A DNA stretch of 54,409 nt, from contig JAEXGT010000002.1 in the NCBI GenBank assembly GCA_023450615.1, positions 1 through 54,409 on the forward strand, in the 5' to 3' direction. Positions 8,391 to 17,475 of this stretch are shown here, piece after piece. A program made the translations under genes and the position numbers. Positions within the stretch are counted from its first letter, which is position 1, and the number at the start of each line of letters is the position of its first letter. This stretch comes from Pseudomonadota bacterium. GTDB lineage: Bacteria > Pseudomonadota > Alphaproteobacteria > Rhizobiales > Beijerinckiaceae. The notes beneath the pieces were generated by a model. That model worked only from the letters and a program-made list of their open reading frames with translations. It had not been told where the DNA came from and did not search any database.

Positions 8391-8404
8391 GAATGCGCGC
8401 ATTC
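8391..8404. repeat. Perfect 14-bp palindrome
   Basis: GAATGCGCGCATTC, perfectly self-complementary, in the gap between the convergent secreted-protein and dehydratase genes. Function unknown; it may be part of the neighbouring repeat. Confidence 0.4.
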
Positions 8405-8438
8405 CGGCGGTGCAGCTCGACGCTCATCGTCGAGGTGC

Positions 8439-9437
8439 TCAGGCTGCGCCTGCGAGAAACCCCGCATAGGCTTTCGGATCCACATTGCCGCCGCTGATGA
8501 TGATGCCGACGCGTTTGCCTTCGCACGGCACGACGCCGTGCAGCACGGCCGCCGCCGCGAGGCATCCGGTGGGCTCCACCACGATCTTCATTCGCTCGGC
8601 GAAGAAGCGCATGGTGTCCACCAGCATCGCGTCCGTCACCGTCACCATGTCGCTCGCGAGCGCTTGCATGATCGGGAAGGTCTTCTGGCCGACATAGGTG
8701 GTCTGCGCACCGTCCGCGATGGTGACGGGAACGGGAATGCGCACGATACTCCCTGAGCGGAAGGATTGCTGCGCGTCGTTGCCCGCCTCCGGCTCCACGC
8801 CATAAACGCGGCATGCGGGCGAGAGCGCCCGCGCGGCGAGCGCCGAGCCGGCGATCAGGCCGCCGCCTCCCACGCAGACGAGCAGCATGTCGAGCGGCCC
8901 GACCTCTTCGATCAGCTCCTTCGTGGCCGTGCCCTGGCCTGCGATCACGTCCTCATGGTCGTAAGGAGGGATGAGCGTGAGGCCGCGCTCGGAGGAGAGC
9001 CTGCGGCCGATCTCTTCCCGGTCTTCCGTGTAGCGGTCGTAAAGCACCACCTCGCCGCCATAGCCCTTGGTGGCCGCGACCTTCATGGCGGGCGCATCCT
9101 TCGGCATGATGATGACGGTCGGCACGTTCTGCAGCTGGCCCGCATAGGCGATGGCCTGCGCATGGTTGCCGGAGGAGAAGGCCACGACGCCCCGCAGCTT
9201 CGCATCCGGCGCAAGGCGCGCGATGGCGTTGTAGGCTCCACGGAACTTGAATGCGCCGCCCCGCTGGAGGTTCTCCGCCTTGAAGAACAGCCGAGCTCCC
9301 GTGCGCTCGTCCGCCGTGCGGGAGGTGAGCACAGGCGTGCGATGGGCGATGCCCTCGATGCGCTGCGCCGCCGCGATCACGTCGTCATAGGTGGGAAGGT
9401 TCGGCTTATCGGCAGGGGCGGGGTTCGAAGCATTCAT
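8439..9437 (-). CDS. Threonine ammonia-lyase / serine-threonine dehydratase family PLP enzyme
   Basis: 332 residues, fold-type II PLP enzyme. PLP lysine K64 lies in GGAFKFRGAYN; SSGNHAQA binds the substrate carboxylate; CVGGGGLIAG is the PLP-phosphate loop; the C-terminus has IISGGNVD. Length fits the short, catabolic (no ACT domain) dehydratases, including threonine deaminase TdcB-type, serine racemase and threo-3-hydroxyaspartate ammonia-lyase. Sequence alone does not decide among these. The start is ATG 9437, the first Met before the conserved PTYDDVIAA. No obvious operon partner. Confidence 0.88.
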   Translation of the reverse strand: MNASNPAPADKPNLPTYDDVIAAAQRIEGIAHRTPVLTSRTADERTGARLFFKAENLQRGGAFKFRGAYNAIARLAPDAKLRGVVAFSSGNHAQAIAYAGQLQNVPTVIIMPKDAPAMKVAATKGYGGEVVLYDRYTEDREEIGRRLSSERGLTLIPPYDHEDVIAGQGTATKELIEEVGPLDMLLVCVGGGGLIAGSALAARALSPACRVYGVEPEAGNDAQQSFRSGSIVRIPVPVTIADGAQTTYVGQKTFPIMQALASDMVTVTDAMLVDTMRFFAERMKIVVEPTGCLAAAAVLHGVVPCEGKRVGIIISGGNVDPKAYAGFLAGAA

Positions 9438-9648
9438 GGCGCGTGTCTGATCCAGGGAACTGTGTTTTCCCGAGCAGGCATAGCACTTATGGGAGCCTGC
9501 ACAAGACGCAGGCGCGAAGCCGCTCATGGCCCGTATGCGACACGGGCCTGCCGGACAAAACCCGGAAGGGTTAGGGCTCAAGGTATTCTCGGAACGCACG
9601 TCCCTCCAAGCCGTTCTCCGCTCAAGCAATATCGAGAGGAGGCTCGCC

Positions 9649-10650
9649 ATGGACCTGTGGCGGATGATTTTGTCGGAGCACTCGAATATCGAAGAGCTCT
9701 GCCGCGAGGTGTTGGCGGCGACGCCGACGGGACCCAACAGCCGCGCCGAACTGTTCGCCGATCTGAGGGATGAACTCGAGCGCCACATTGCGGCCAAGCA
9801 GCATGTTCTCTATCCGGCGCTCGCCCATGACGGCCGCACGGAAACCTATCTTCACGAATTGGACGACGAGCACCGCGACATTCAACGCAGACTCGCGGAG
9901 CTTTCCGCGCAGCGGAACAAGAACACCCGGCAATGGGCGCTCGATTTCAAGGAACTCGCCGGCGTGATCCGCCATGCCTTCAGCCTGGAGGAGAACGGCG
10001 CGTTGGTGACGGCTCACGGCCTCATGTCCGCGGAGGAGGCCAGGACCCTGCAGCGCGCGTATGAGCGCGAAAGGATTGCCTCCTACGAAGCCTCCCGCTG
10101 GCACATGCCGCAGGCGATGATGCCGAGTCGCTATGGAATGCCGACGGGCATGACCTTCGGCATCCTGGCTGGCGCGCTCGCCATCGGCGGTGCGGCCCTC
10201 GCCTGGAGCCTTACGCGGAGCGGGCAGAGCCGCGCGAACCAGCCTCTGCAACCGGCGCGCCGCCGTCCGCAACCGCCGTTCCCCCTCGACAGCGGCGTGA
10301 TCGATCCGTCCTTGAGCCGCCGCGGCATGGAAGGCCGCGCCTCCTCCGGCGCGACGGGCATGCAGCGTGGCATGGGACAGAGGGAAGCGGAATCGTCCCA
10401 TGTCATGGGTTCATCGACGATGGATCGTCCTGCCTCCGCCGGGGCGGCGGCAACCGGCTCCGGAGCCGGTTCGGATGAGAACTGGTTCTCGTCCGCCAAC
10501 CCGCCGCGCGCGCCCTCGGGTCTCTCGACGCCCCTGCAGCCCGGTGGAACGGTTCCTGCGGGTGGCCCGGCTGCGTCGGCGGGTTCCGTCGGAACCGGAG
10601 GCGGGCCGACGGAGAACCGCGATACGGGCTCGAAGAGGGAGGGGCCGTAA
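9649..10650 (+). CDS. Hemerythrin HHE-domain protein with C-terminal membrane anchor and disordered tail
   Basis: 333 residues from ATG 9649 after GAGAGGAGG. Residues 1-~140 form an HHE four-helix domain with H11, H46, H75 and H109. In the first repeat the usual H-x3-E-E ligand pattern reads H46-I-A-A-K50-Q51-H52, so the expected carboxylate is missing; the second reads H109-...-E114-E115, shifted by one. A transmembrane helix follows at ~165-187 (MTFGILAGALAIGGAALAW), then about 145 Gly/Ser/Pro/Arg-rich residues likely disordered. HHE domains bind a di-iron site and sense or carry O2 or NO; whether this one binds iron is uncertain. Confidence 0.82.
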   Translation: MDLWRMILSEHSNIEELCREVLAATPTGPNSRAELFADLRDELERHIAAKQHVLYPALAHDGRTETYLHELDDEHRDIQRRLAELSAQRNKNTRQWALDFKELAGVIRHAFSLEENGALVTAHGLMSAEEARTLQRAYERERIASYEASRWHMPQAMMPSRYGMPTGMTFGILAGALAIGGAALAWSLTRSGQSRANQPLQPARRRPQPPFPLDSGVIDPSLSRRGMEGRASSGATGMQRGMGQREAESSHVMGSSTMDRPASAGAAATGSGAGSDENWFSSANPPRAPSGLSTPLQPGGTVPAGGPAASAGSVGTGGGPTENRDTGSKREGP

Positions 10651-10730
10651 TCCGGCCCCTGCCGTGACAACGGGCCGAGCTGGCCTATATCCAAGGCGTC
10701 ACCCCCGCCATCCCTCATGGGAGACGCCCG

Positions 10731-11666
10731 ATGGATGATGCCGCTTGGCCCGAATTGCGCTATCAGCAATGGCGCGACACGGCTGTCACATTGCAGCTCT
10801 GGACACAGATCGTCGGCAAGATCCGGCTGGCGCTGACGCCGTGGCTCAATCACGGCTGGCATGTCCCGCTCTATGTGAGCGCGCGAGGGCTTACCACGTC
10901 TCCCATGCCGGCGGGGCGCGAGATCGTGGAGATCGAATTCGATTTCATTTCGCATCGGCTTTTCGTGCGCACGAGCCGTGGGGATGAGGGCATCCTCGCT
11001 TTGGAGCCGCGCAGCGTCGCGGAGTTCTACGAGGAGATCTTCGATCTTCTGCGCGGCACCGGCGTGCACGTCACGATCAACGACAAGCCGAACGAGGTGC
11101 CTGATCCGATCCGCTTCTCCGAGGATCGCACCCACGCCAGCTACGATGAGGATGCGGCTCACCGTTTCTGGCGCGCGCTCATGCAGACAGACCGCATCTT
11201 CAAACAGTTTCGCAGCTCGTTCCTCGGCAAGGCCTCGCCGTCCCATTTCTTCTGGGGCAGCTTCGATCTCGCCGTGACGCGCTTTTCAGGGCGCAGGGCC
11301 CCGCTCCATCCCGGCGGCGTTCTGGGATTGCCGGATGCGGTCACCCGCGAAGCCTATTCCGACGAAGTGAGCAGCGCGGGCTTCTGGCCCGGCAACGATG
11401 CCTACCCGCATGCCGCATTCTACTCATATGCTTATCCCGAGCCGCCGGGTTTTCGCGATGCGAAGGTAGCAGATGGCGCGCTCTTCGATCAGACGCTCGG
11501 TGAGTTCATCCTGCCCTACGACACGTTGCGCAAGGCCGACGATCCCGATGGGCTGCTGCTCGACTTCCTGAAGACGACATATGCCGCCGCCGCCGATGCC
11601 GGGAAATGGGACCGGGCGGCGCTCGAATGCGAGATGGGCGTTCCCGCGCGGGTGAGGCAGGTCTAG
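10731..11666 (+). CDS. DUF5996 family protein
   Basis: 311 residues covering the whole DUF5996 domain: WPELRYQQWRDTAVTLQLWTQ at the N-terminus, HVPLYVSARGLTTSPMP, then FFWGSFDLAVTRFSGRRAP and the FWPGNDAYPHAAFYSYAYPEP block. Cytosolic, function unknown. Its TAG stop shares the tetranucleotide CTAG (11663-11666) with the stop of the opposing ABC permease gene, so the two genes overlap tail to tail by 4 bp. Confidence 0.88.
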   Translation: MDDAAWPELRYQQWRDTAVTLQLWTQIVGKIRLALTPWLNHGWHVPLYVSARGLTTSPMPAGREIVEIEFDFISHRLFVRTSRGDEGILALEPRSVAEFYEEIFDLLRGTGVHVTINDKPNEVPDPIRFSEDRTHASYDEDAAHRFWRALMQTDRIFKQFRSSFLGKASPSHFFWGSFDLAVTRFSGRRAPLHPGGVLGLPDAVTREAYSDEVSSAGFWPGNDAYPHAAFYSYAYPEPPGFRDAKVADGALFDQTLGEFILPYDTLRKADDPDGLLLDFLKTTYAAAADAGKWDRAALECEMGVPARVRQV

Positions 11667-12436
11667 GTTTCCTTCACGTTCGTGCCCCAGCGCCGGTGCA
11701 GGAAACGCTCCCAGGGAGAGAACAGCAGGCGGTCGACCAGAAGGCCGATCACCACGATCACGATCATGATGCCGATCACCTGGTCCATGGCATTCAGCTC
11801 GCGTCCGTAATGCAGCAGATGGCCGAGGCCGAAACCGGTGAGGATCGTGACATAGATCTCCGCCGCCATCAGCGAACGCCAGGCGAAGGCCCAGCCCTGC
11901 TTCATGCCGCTGACGAGAAAGGGAAGCGATGCGGGCAGGATCACGCGCGTCCATTTATGGAAACCTTCCGAGCCCATGGTGCGTGCGGCACGGGCATAGA
12001 TCGGCGGAATGTTGCGCGCGCCGTGATCGGTGGCGATGATCACCGACCACACCGTGCCCATGATGACGACGAAGAGCATCGCGCCTTCCGTCTGCCCGAA
12101 CCACACGAGCGCGAGCGGCACCCAGCACACGCTGGGCAGCGTCTGGAAGCCCAGCGCCAGTGCGCCGATGGTATCTTCCAGAAACTGCGACGTGCTCATG
12201 AGAAGGCCGAGGGGCAAGCCAAGGAGCACGCCGACGGCATAGCCGACGAGCAGACGTTTCAGCGTCACCCACGTGGATTCGACGAGCGTGCCGTCGAGCA
12301 GCGCGTACCAGATGTATTCCGCCACATAGGTGGGCGAGGGCAGCAGCACCGCGGACCAGCGCCCGCTGCGCACGGCAAGCTCCCACAGGCCGATGAGGGC
12401 GGCGAAGAAAAGGAAGGCTACGGCAAAACGCTTCAT
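11663..12436 (-). CDS. ABC transporter permease, SsuC/TauC type
   Basis: 257 residues with about six membrane helices. The cytoplasmic EAA-like loop is RAARTMGSEGFHKWTRVILPASLPFLVSGMKQG, contacting the ATPase. This is the BPD_transp_1 fold of nitrate/sulfonate/taurine-type importers. The start ATG overlaps the ATPase stop by 4 bp (ATGA). Last gene of the order substrate-binding protein, ATPase, permease. Substrate not determinable; sulfonates, nitrate-like anions or thiamine precursors are all used by this subfamily. Confidence 0.9.
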   Translation of the reverse strand: MKRFAVAFLFFAALIGLWELAVRSGRWSAVLLPSPTYVAEYIWYALLDGTLVESTWVTLKRLLVGYAVGVLLGLPLGLLMSTSQFLEDTIGALALGFQTLPSVCWVPLALVWFGQTEGAMLFVVIMGTVWSVIIATDHGARNIPPIYARAARTMGSEGFHKWTRVILPASLPFLVSGMKQGWAFAWRSLMAAEIYVTILTGFGLGHLLHYGRELNAMDQVIGIMIVIVVIGLLVDRLLFSPWERFLHRRWGTNVKET

Positions 12437-13239
12437 TCGTCCGCCGCTCCGGTTGCGGTGCCTTTCAGGGCCGCCGCGATTTTCGAGGAATAGGCGGCAA
12501 GCTCCGGGCTGTTGATGTCGCGCGGGCGGGGCAGGGGAATGTCGAAGATCTGCGAGATGCGTCCCGGTGAGGGCGACATGAGCACGATGCGGTCGCCGAG
12601 GCACACCGCCTCGCGCACGTTGTGCGTGACGAACACGATAGTCTTGCGGCTCTCCATCCAGATGCGCTGAATGTCGTCGTAGAGCTGATCGCGCGTCATC
12701 GCGTCGAGCGCGGCGAAGGGCTCGTCCATCAGCAGCACATGCGGATCGGGCGCGAGCGCGCGGGCCAGCGCCACGCGCTGCTTCATGCCGCCGGAGAGTT
12801 CGTGCACATGGGCGTGCTTGAACTTCTCCAGGCCCACGAGATCGAGATATTCGTTGGCGATCCGCTTGCGCTCCGCATTGGTGAGAACGGGCCTGAGCTT
12901 GAGGCCGAACATCACGTTGCCGAACGCGTCCAGCCACGGAAACAAAGCCGATTCCTGAAACATCACGAGGCGTTGCCGCCCAGGGCCTTCCACCACCTTG
13001 CCATCGGCGAGCACGCGGCCTTCATCCGGCTTGGTGAGGCCCGCGATGATATCGAGGAGAGTGGATTTCCCGCAGCCGCTGGGGCCGAGCAGGCATACGA
13101 ACTCCCCCTTCGCCACGGTGAGCGACACGTTGTCCAGCGCCTGCACCACGTTGCGCTTGGGCGTGAACCATTTCGACACGCCCTCGATCTCGAGCTTGGC
13201 CGGGCGGGTCTCCGATGAGGCGATCGCGGGTGCCTCCAT
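12433..13239 (-). CDS. ABC transporter ATP-binding protein, SsuB/TauB type
   Basis: 268 residues with a complete nucleotide-binding domain: Walker A GPSGCGKST (52-60), Q-loop FQES (~94-97), signature LSGGMKQR (148-155), Walker B HVLLMDEP (167-174), D-loop ALD and H-loop H206. The PWLDAFGNVMFGL segment after the Q-loop is typical of the sulfonate/nitrate/taurine ATPases. It overlaps the upstream binding-protein gene by one base (TGATG) and the downstream permease by four. Confidence 0.94.
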   Translation of the reverse strand: MEAPAIASSETRPAKLEIEGVSKWFTPKRNVVQALDNVSLTVAKGEFVCLLGPSGCGKSTLLDIIAGLTKPDEGRVLADGKVVEGPGRQRLVMFQESALFPWLDAFGNVMFGLKLRPVLTNAERKRIANEYLDLVGLEKFKHAHVHELSGGMKQRVALARALAPDPHVLLMDEPFAALDAMTRDQLYDDIQRIWMESRKTIVFVTHNVREAVCLGDRIVLMSPSPGRISQIFDIPLPRPRDINSPELAAYSSKIAAALKGTATGAADE

Positions 13240-14213
13240 CAAGGCGCCTCGATCATGCGGCCGAGATCGGGCGTGCCGCGCAGGAACCCGACCGCCTGAG
13301 CGCTGGTGACGAAGGCCTGGAACGCCTGCAGCGTCACGTCGGGCGTGATGTTCATGCGCGCCCATGCGCGGGCTACGAGCTCGGGCGCCATGCCGATCTT
13401 GAAGGACGCCTCCAGCTCCTCGCGCGCAAGGCGCTGCGCTTCGTCGGGATTCTGCCTGATCCACTCGGTCAGCTCGCGGTGCGCCGCGACGAAACGCTTG
13501 GCGAGATCGCGGTTCTTGGACAGAAAATCGGCGCTGGAGACGAGCACGGTGGTGATCGCGTCCTTCTCTTCCACCACCACCTTGCCGCCGGCCTCGGATT
13601 CGAGGCGCGAGACCCAGGGCTCCACGGTCCACACCGCATCGAGCTGCTTCGCTTGAAACAGGGACAGCTGGTCGGGGTTGCTGGTGGGCACCACCTGCGC
13701 ATCGCCGCCCGTCTGCGTGATGCGAAGGCCGCCTGCCACGAGCCAGGCGCGGGCCGCCACATCCTGCGTGTTGCCGAATTGCGGCGTGGCGATGCGCTTG
13801 CCCTTGAAGTCGGCGGGCTTCGCGAGGGCGGAATCCCCCTGCACCACAAGGGCGGAGCCGCCGTTCACCGCGCCCGCCACCACGCGCACCTCATCGCCGC
13901 GCGAGCGCGCATAGGCGTTCAGCGCCGGGTTCGGGCCCACATAGGTGAGGTCGAGCGACTTGGCGAAGATCGCCTCCATGGCGCTCGGGCCCGCATTGTA
14001 GACATACCATTCGATCTTCACATCGGGGCCGAGCCGCTCGGCGAACCAGTCCTTGCCCTGCCGCTCCATGGCCCGGGCCACGAGGGCCTGCACATGGGTG
14101 ATGTTGGGAAAATGCCCGACCCGCAGGGTCGTGGTTCCTTGCGCGAAAGCCGGTGCCTGCGCCGCCAGCCACGAAAGCGCCGTGAACAGAAAAAGCCGCC
14201 ATCCTTGCCGCAT
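13239..14213 (-). CDS. ABC transporter periplasmic substrate-binding protein, SsuA/TauA-like
   Basis: 324 residues from ATG 14213 (AGGAGA upstream). Signal peptide MRQGWRLFLFTALSWLAAQAPAFAQ, cleaved after AFA. The mature protein has two-lobe binding-protein features: LRVGHFPNITHVQALVA, SLDLTYVGPNPALNAYA, GKRIATPQFGNTQDVAAR and LDAVWTVEPWVSRL, as in the NMT1/SsuA-like family. First gene of a tight three-gene import operon. Ligand unknown; no metabolic gene is attached to the operon to hint at it. Confidence 0.9.
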   Translation of the reverse strand: MRQGWRLFLFTALSWLAAQAPAFAQGTTTLRVGHFPNITHVQALVARAMERQGKDWFAERLGPDVKIEWYVYNAGPSAMEAIFAKSLDLTYVGPNPALNAYARSRGDEVRVVAGAVNGGSALVVQGDSALAKPADFKGKRIATPQFGNTQDVAARAWLVAGGLRITQTGGDAQVVPTSNPDQLSLFQAKQLDAVWTVEPWVSRLESEAGGKVVVEEKDAITTVLVSSADFLSKNRDLAKRFVAAHRELTEWIRQNPDEAQRLAREELEASFKIGMAPELVARAWARMNITPDVTLQAFQAFVTSAQAVGFLRGTPDLGRMIEAP

Positions 14214-14427
14214 CGATGGATCTCCTGTTTCGTGGAAGCAGGCTAGGCGATCCATCGGCAAGGTCAATGGCGGGGCGCCGCGAGCGCCTTCGGTCAGGCG
14301 CAGGCTTGGCCTTAATCCCTTGCGAAAACAGGAAAATCAGCCGCACGGCACCCCTTCATCGAGCTTGCGCTCCTGCGGGAAGTGTGAGGGAATCAGCAAG
14401 GGGCGCGCCTTGCGACAGGAGGCCGTC

Positions 14428-14985
14428 ATGCGGACTTATTTCGTGTTCCAGGCCGTGAACATGCCCGGATTGCGCGGTTACACCGACGAGCCGCGCGCCT
14501 CGATGCTGCCGCCCGAATACGGACCGTGGATCCAGGCGCGGGAGATCGGACCGAATGAGGAATGGAACCTCGATGTCAGCCGCGCGGTGGTGGCCGCAGG
14601 CATCCTCGAGAACGGCTTCTATCTCTCGGGTCCTCTCAATCCGGTTCCGCCAAGGCCCATCATCGAGAGCGACCGGGTCGAGGGCACGGCGGTCTATGGC
14701 TCCAACAACGAACAGATCGGCACCATCAAGCGGCTCATCATCGAGAAGGCGAGCGGGCGCGTGCTATATGTGGATGTCACGTTCGGAGGCCTGTTCGGGC
14801 TGGGCGTGCATCACCACACCATTCCGTGGGACAAGCTCACCTACGACAAGGAGCTCGAAGGCTATCACACCGACATCACGGAAGAGCAGTTGCGCGGCGC
14901 GCCTGCCTTCACGGCCGAGAGCCGGGACAAGCTCGATCGGGACAGCGATCGCGAGATGCAGAATTACTGGCTCAATCGTCCTTAA
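14428..14985 (+). CDS. PRC-barrel domain protein
   Basis: 185 residues from ATG 14428 with a strong AGGAGG site. The PRC-barrel beta domain is C-terminal at ~90-150: GTAVYGSNNEQIGTIKRLIIEKASGRVLYVDVTFGG then HTIPWDKLTYDKELEGYHTDIT. The first ~85 residues are aromatic- and Pro-rich with no known domain. PRC-barrels occur in photosynthetic reaction-centre H subunits, RimM and many stress proteins; a specific role cannot be given. It is divergent from the ABC importer. Confidence 0.85.
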   Translation: MRTYFVFQAVNMPGLRGYTDEPRASMLPPEYGPWIQAREIGPNEEWNLDVSRAVVAAGILENGFYLSGPLNPVPPRPIIESDRVEGTAVYGSNNEQIGTIKRLIIEKASGRVLYVDVTFGGLFGLGVHHHTIPWDKLTYDKELEGYHTDITEEQLRGAPAFTAESRDKLDRDSDREMQNYWLNRP

Positions 14986-15080
14986 GTGCGTAAGTCAACG
15001 CTATAACCTGAGAATTTTTTGCCACTGATCTGCCATATCCCATGACTAGCGTTTTCCCGTCGTCATAACGGCGCAACAAT

Positions 15081-15743
15081 ATGCGGGTGTGTCACATGCG
15101 GGTTGGAAATCTCACTCAAGCACCTGTCAGGTCGCGCAGCGTCGCTGCCTTTCAGCTGCTGCGCGTTTTTCTCGTCATGGTTTTCGCGGCGGTGGGCGGA
15201 TTTGCTCTCTCCCTGTCAGTGGACAAACAGGAGGCCGAGCAGGAAGACGTTGCCGCGCTCGACAGCACAGGCGATCCCCAGCCGGATCAAGCTGCGCCGG
15301 TGCAGGTGGCCGACGCCACGGCAGCCGAATCCATGCCGGTCGGCATGACAGTAACGACGGCTTCGCAAGCGCCCGTTCAGGAGAGCGTGCATGCGCCCGC
15401 GATGAGCGATGCGAATGCCGTTCAAGACATGGCCTCGCCCGCACCCGTCAGCAGCGATGCGCCGATGCCCGCAACGGAGCAAGCCGCCGCCGAGCCGTCG
15501 CAGCCTGAGATGACGGGCACGGTGAATGTCGCGAACAACGCGCCCGATCCTGCTCCCGACAGCAGCCTCGTCGATCTCAACACTGCTTCGTTCGAGGAAC
15601 TCAACCGGCTGCGCAATGTGGGCGCTCTCGGCCGCGCCATCATCAAGGGGCGTCCCTATGCTTCGGCGGAGGATCTGGTGAAGCGCAAGGTCGTTCGCCG
15701 CGCGGTCTACGAGAAGATCAAGGATCAGGTGACGGTGCGGTGA
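15081..15743 (+). CDS. Membrane-anchored helix-hairpin-helix (ComEA-like) protein
   Basis: 220 residues: one N-terminal membrane helix (~24-46, LLRVFLVMVFAAVGGFALSL), an Ala/Pro/Gln-rich disordered linker (~50-160), and a C-terminal helix-hairpin-helix module (~163-220) with VDLNTASFEELNRLRNVG and the second hairpin PYASAEDLVKRKVV. The module resembles the DNA-binding end of ComEA, but the canonical hairpin GIG reads NVG, and no competence genes are near. It may bind DNA at the outer face of the inner membrane. ATG 15096 is an alternative start. Confidence 0.75.
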   Translation: MRVCHMRVGNLTQAPVRSRSVAAFQLLRVFLVMVFAAVGGFALSLSVDKQEAEQEDVAALDSTGDPQPDQAAPVQVADATAAESMPVGMTVTTASQAPVQESVHAPAMSDANAVQDMASPAPVSSDAPMPATEQAAAEPSQPEMTGTVNVANNAPDPAPDSSLVDLNTASFEELNRLRNVGALGRAIIKGRPYASAEDLVKRKVVRRAVYEKIKDQVTVR

Positions 15744-15767
15744 CTTTTTCGCATCGGGGCAAAGCGG

Positions 15768-16742
15768 TCAGAGGCCCGTGTCGAGGATCAGCACGGAAAT
15801 ATTCCGCTTCGGGGTGAAGTTCTTCTTCACCATCTGAAACTGCGTCGGCGCGATCTTCTTCACGCCCTCGCCGCAGAAGCTGACGAGGTTGTCCGTCCGT
15901 CCCTTATCCACCGTCAGCGTGAATGTGCCGATGGGACCCGCCCAGTTCGCGCCTGTGACGAGGATGTAGTCGAGGATGCGCTGGCTACCGCCGCCCGATT
16001 TCAGCTGGCGGGCGGCCCACTTCTTCGCTCCCTTGATGAAGTCGCCGTCCATGCAGGAATTCTCGCCGACGAGAGACATCTCCTCCGCGGATTTGGCGCG
16101 CGCCATCGAGCCCAGATCCAGGACGGTCGCGCCGACACTGGGTTTGTAGCGATGCTGGATGATCGTATCGCGACCGGCGGGAAAGGTCTGCTGCCAATGG
16201 TAGGAACCGGCCAGCGCCCAATTGGGAATGATCTCGTCGTCCGATGAGAGAAGAAGGCTTTCCTGTTCCAAACGCGCGAGCGTCTCCCGATCCAGCTTTT
16301 TCAGCGCCAAATCCACGCCTTCGGAATAGGGCGGAATTGGAATGTTGAGGTCACGCAGAATTCCCGTCACATCCCGTCCGTCGACCACGGCTTTGGCGTC
16401 GAACCGGACCGGGACGGGCTGTCCGTCGACGGATACGGAAAACCGCATCGGATTCGATTCAGGTCCGTTGGGATAATCCGCATCCGACATGCTGACCCTC
16501 ACCTCCGGCATGGGAAAAGCCACGAGCCCCGTGACGTCCTGAGAGGTCAGATTCCGAAAGCGGTAAGTCACCCGCACCTCATCCATCGACAGGAAGAGAT
16601 CCTCCGAGACCATGCTCACCGCATCGGTCTGGGTGAAGACGAGTTCTCCGGCGGCAAAATGCGCCATCGTGTCATTCGCCCGGACCGCTCCCGGCCAGAA
16701 GCCGACCGATGCCAAGGCTGCAAGCATGAAGAGACGGCGCAT
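15768..16742 (-). CDS. DUF4424 family secreted protein
   Basis: 324 residues from ATG 16742 (GGGAGGA upstream) with signal peptide MRRLFMLAALASVGFWPGAVRAND. The mature protein matches DUF4424: NDTMAHFAAGELVFTQTDAVSMVSEDL at the start, YRFRNLTSQDVTGLVAFPMP, WQQTFPAGRDTIIQHRYKPSVG, and FTPKRNISVLIL at the end. Predicted beta-rich and periplasmic; function unknown. A longer in-frame start exists but would mask the signal peptide. Confidence 0.88.
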   Translation of the reverse strand: MRRLFMLAALASVGFWPGAVRANDTMAHFAAGELVFTQTDAVSMVSEDLFLSMDEVRVTYRFRNLTSQDVTGLVAFPMPEVRVSMSDADYPNGPESNPMRFSVSVDGQPVPVRFDAKAVVDGRDVTGILRDLNIPIPPYSEGVDLALKKLDRETLARLEQESLLLSSDDEIIPNWALAGSYHWQQTFPAGRDTIIQHRYKPSVGATVLDLGSMARAKSAEEMSLVGENSCMDGDFIKGAKKWAARQLKSGGGSQRILDYILVTGANWAGPIGTFTLTVDKGRTDNLVSFCGEGVKKIAPTQFQMVKKNFTPKRNISVLILDTGL

Positions 16743-16917
16743 GAGGGAATCCTCCCGTGAAACGGAGAATCCGTCACTATTCCGGAAAGCTCTTGCGGGA
16801 AAGAGTTCTTGTGTAAGGACAGGCTTGAGGAGCCCTGGCGTCACAGGTGATCGATTGCCAGCTCTCAAGACGGGCAAACATCAGAGGACGATGCGGTGAG
16901 CCTCTCCACCACCGGTT

Positions 16918-17322
16918 CTATTCAATGACGTTTATCGTGGCATTGTTGGTGATAGCATGTCCGTCCGGATAAATGACCTTGAATGAAAAGTGGTCCTTCC
17001 CAATGAACCCGCGCGCGGGTTGATAGATGATCTGCTGGGAAGAGACTTTCTTCGTGTTGCACCGAAACCGAAGATTGGATTCCGGGAATTTCGGAAAGTC
17101 GGTCGACTTTCTCAGTGAGAGCGTGCCGCCGGATGGGCTTGTGATGAACCTTACGTCCGGGCGTTCGGGCGCTGAGCAATCAGGGTTGACGAAATACGCG
17201 GACGTCACTTTCAGGGCTTTCCCTGAAACGACTGTTTTATTGATGGTTCGCTCTTCAGCGATAGAGGGTGTGAACGACGCGCCAAGCGTCAACAGAACCG
17301 GAAAGATTATCCAACGACGCAT
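16918..17322 (-). CDS. Small secreted protein with Ig/cadherin-like fold
   Basis: 134 residues. Signal peptide MRRWIIFPVLLTLGASFTPSIAEE. The mature domain ends IIYQPARGFIGKDHFSFKVIYPDGHAITNNATINVIE, the YxPxxGFxGxDxFxYxV pattern of bacterial cadherin-like repeats used as single domains. Two cysteines could pair. Codon use is more AT-rich than its neighbours, hinting at later acquisition. Function unknown. Confidence 0.72.
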   Translation of the reverse strand: MRRWIIFPVLLTLGASFTPSIAEERTINKTVVSGKALKVTSAYFVNPDCSAPERPDVRFITSPSGGTLSLRKSTDFPKFPESNLRFRCNTKKVSSQQIIYQPARGFIGKDHFSFKVIYPDGHAITNNATINVIE

Positions 17323-17475
17323 GATGGAGCCCCCGCGAAGTCCATTGTTTTATGTCATATCGTTATGATGGATTGCGCAATGGATCAACAGGCCCGCGCC
17401 GTTCGAATCCTGATTTACGGTCCGCAAGCGCGGCTATCCCGCAGGAACTCGAGAGTGCAGACAGGGGGCGCGAAG

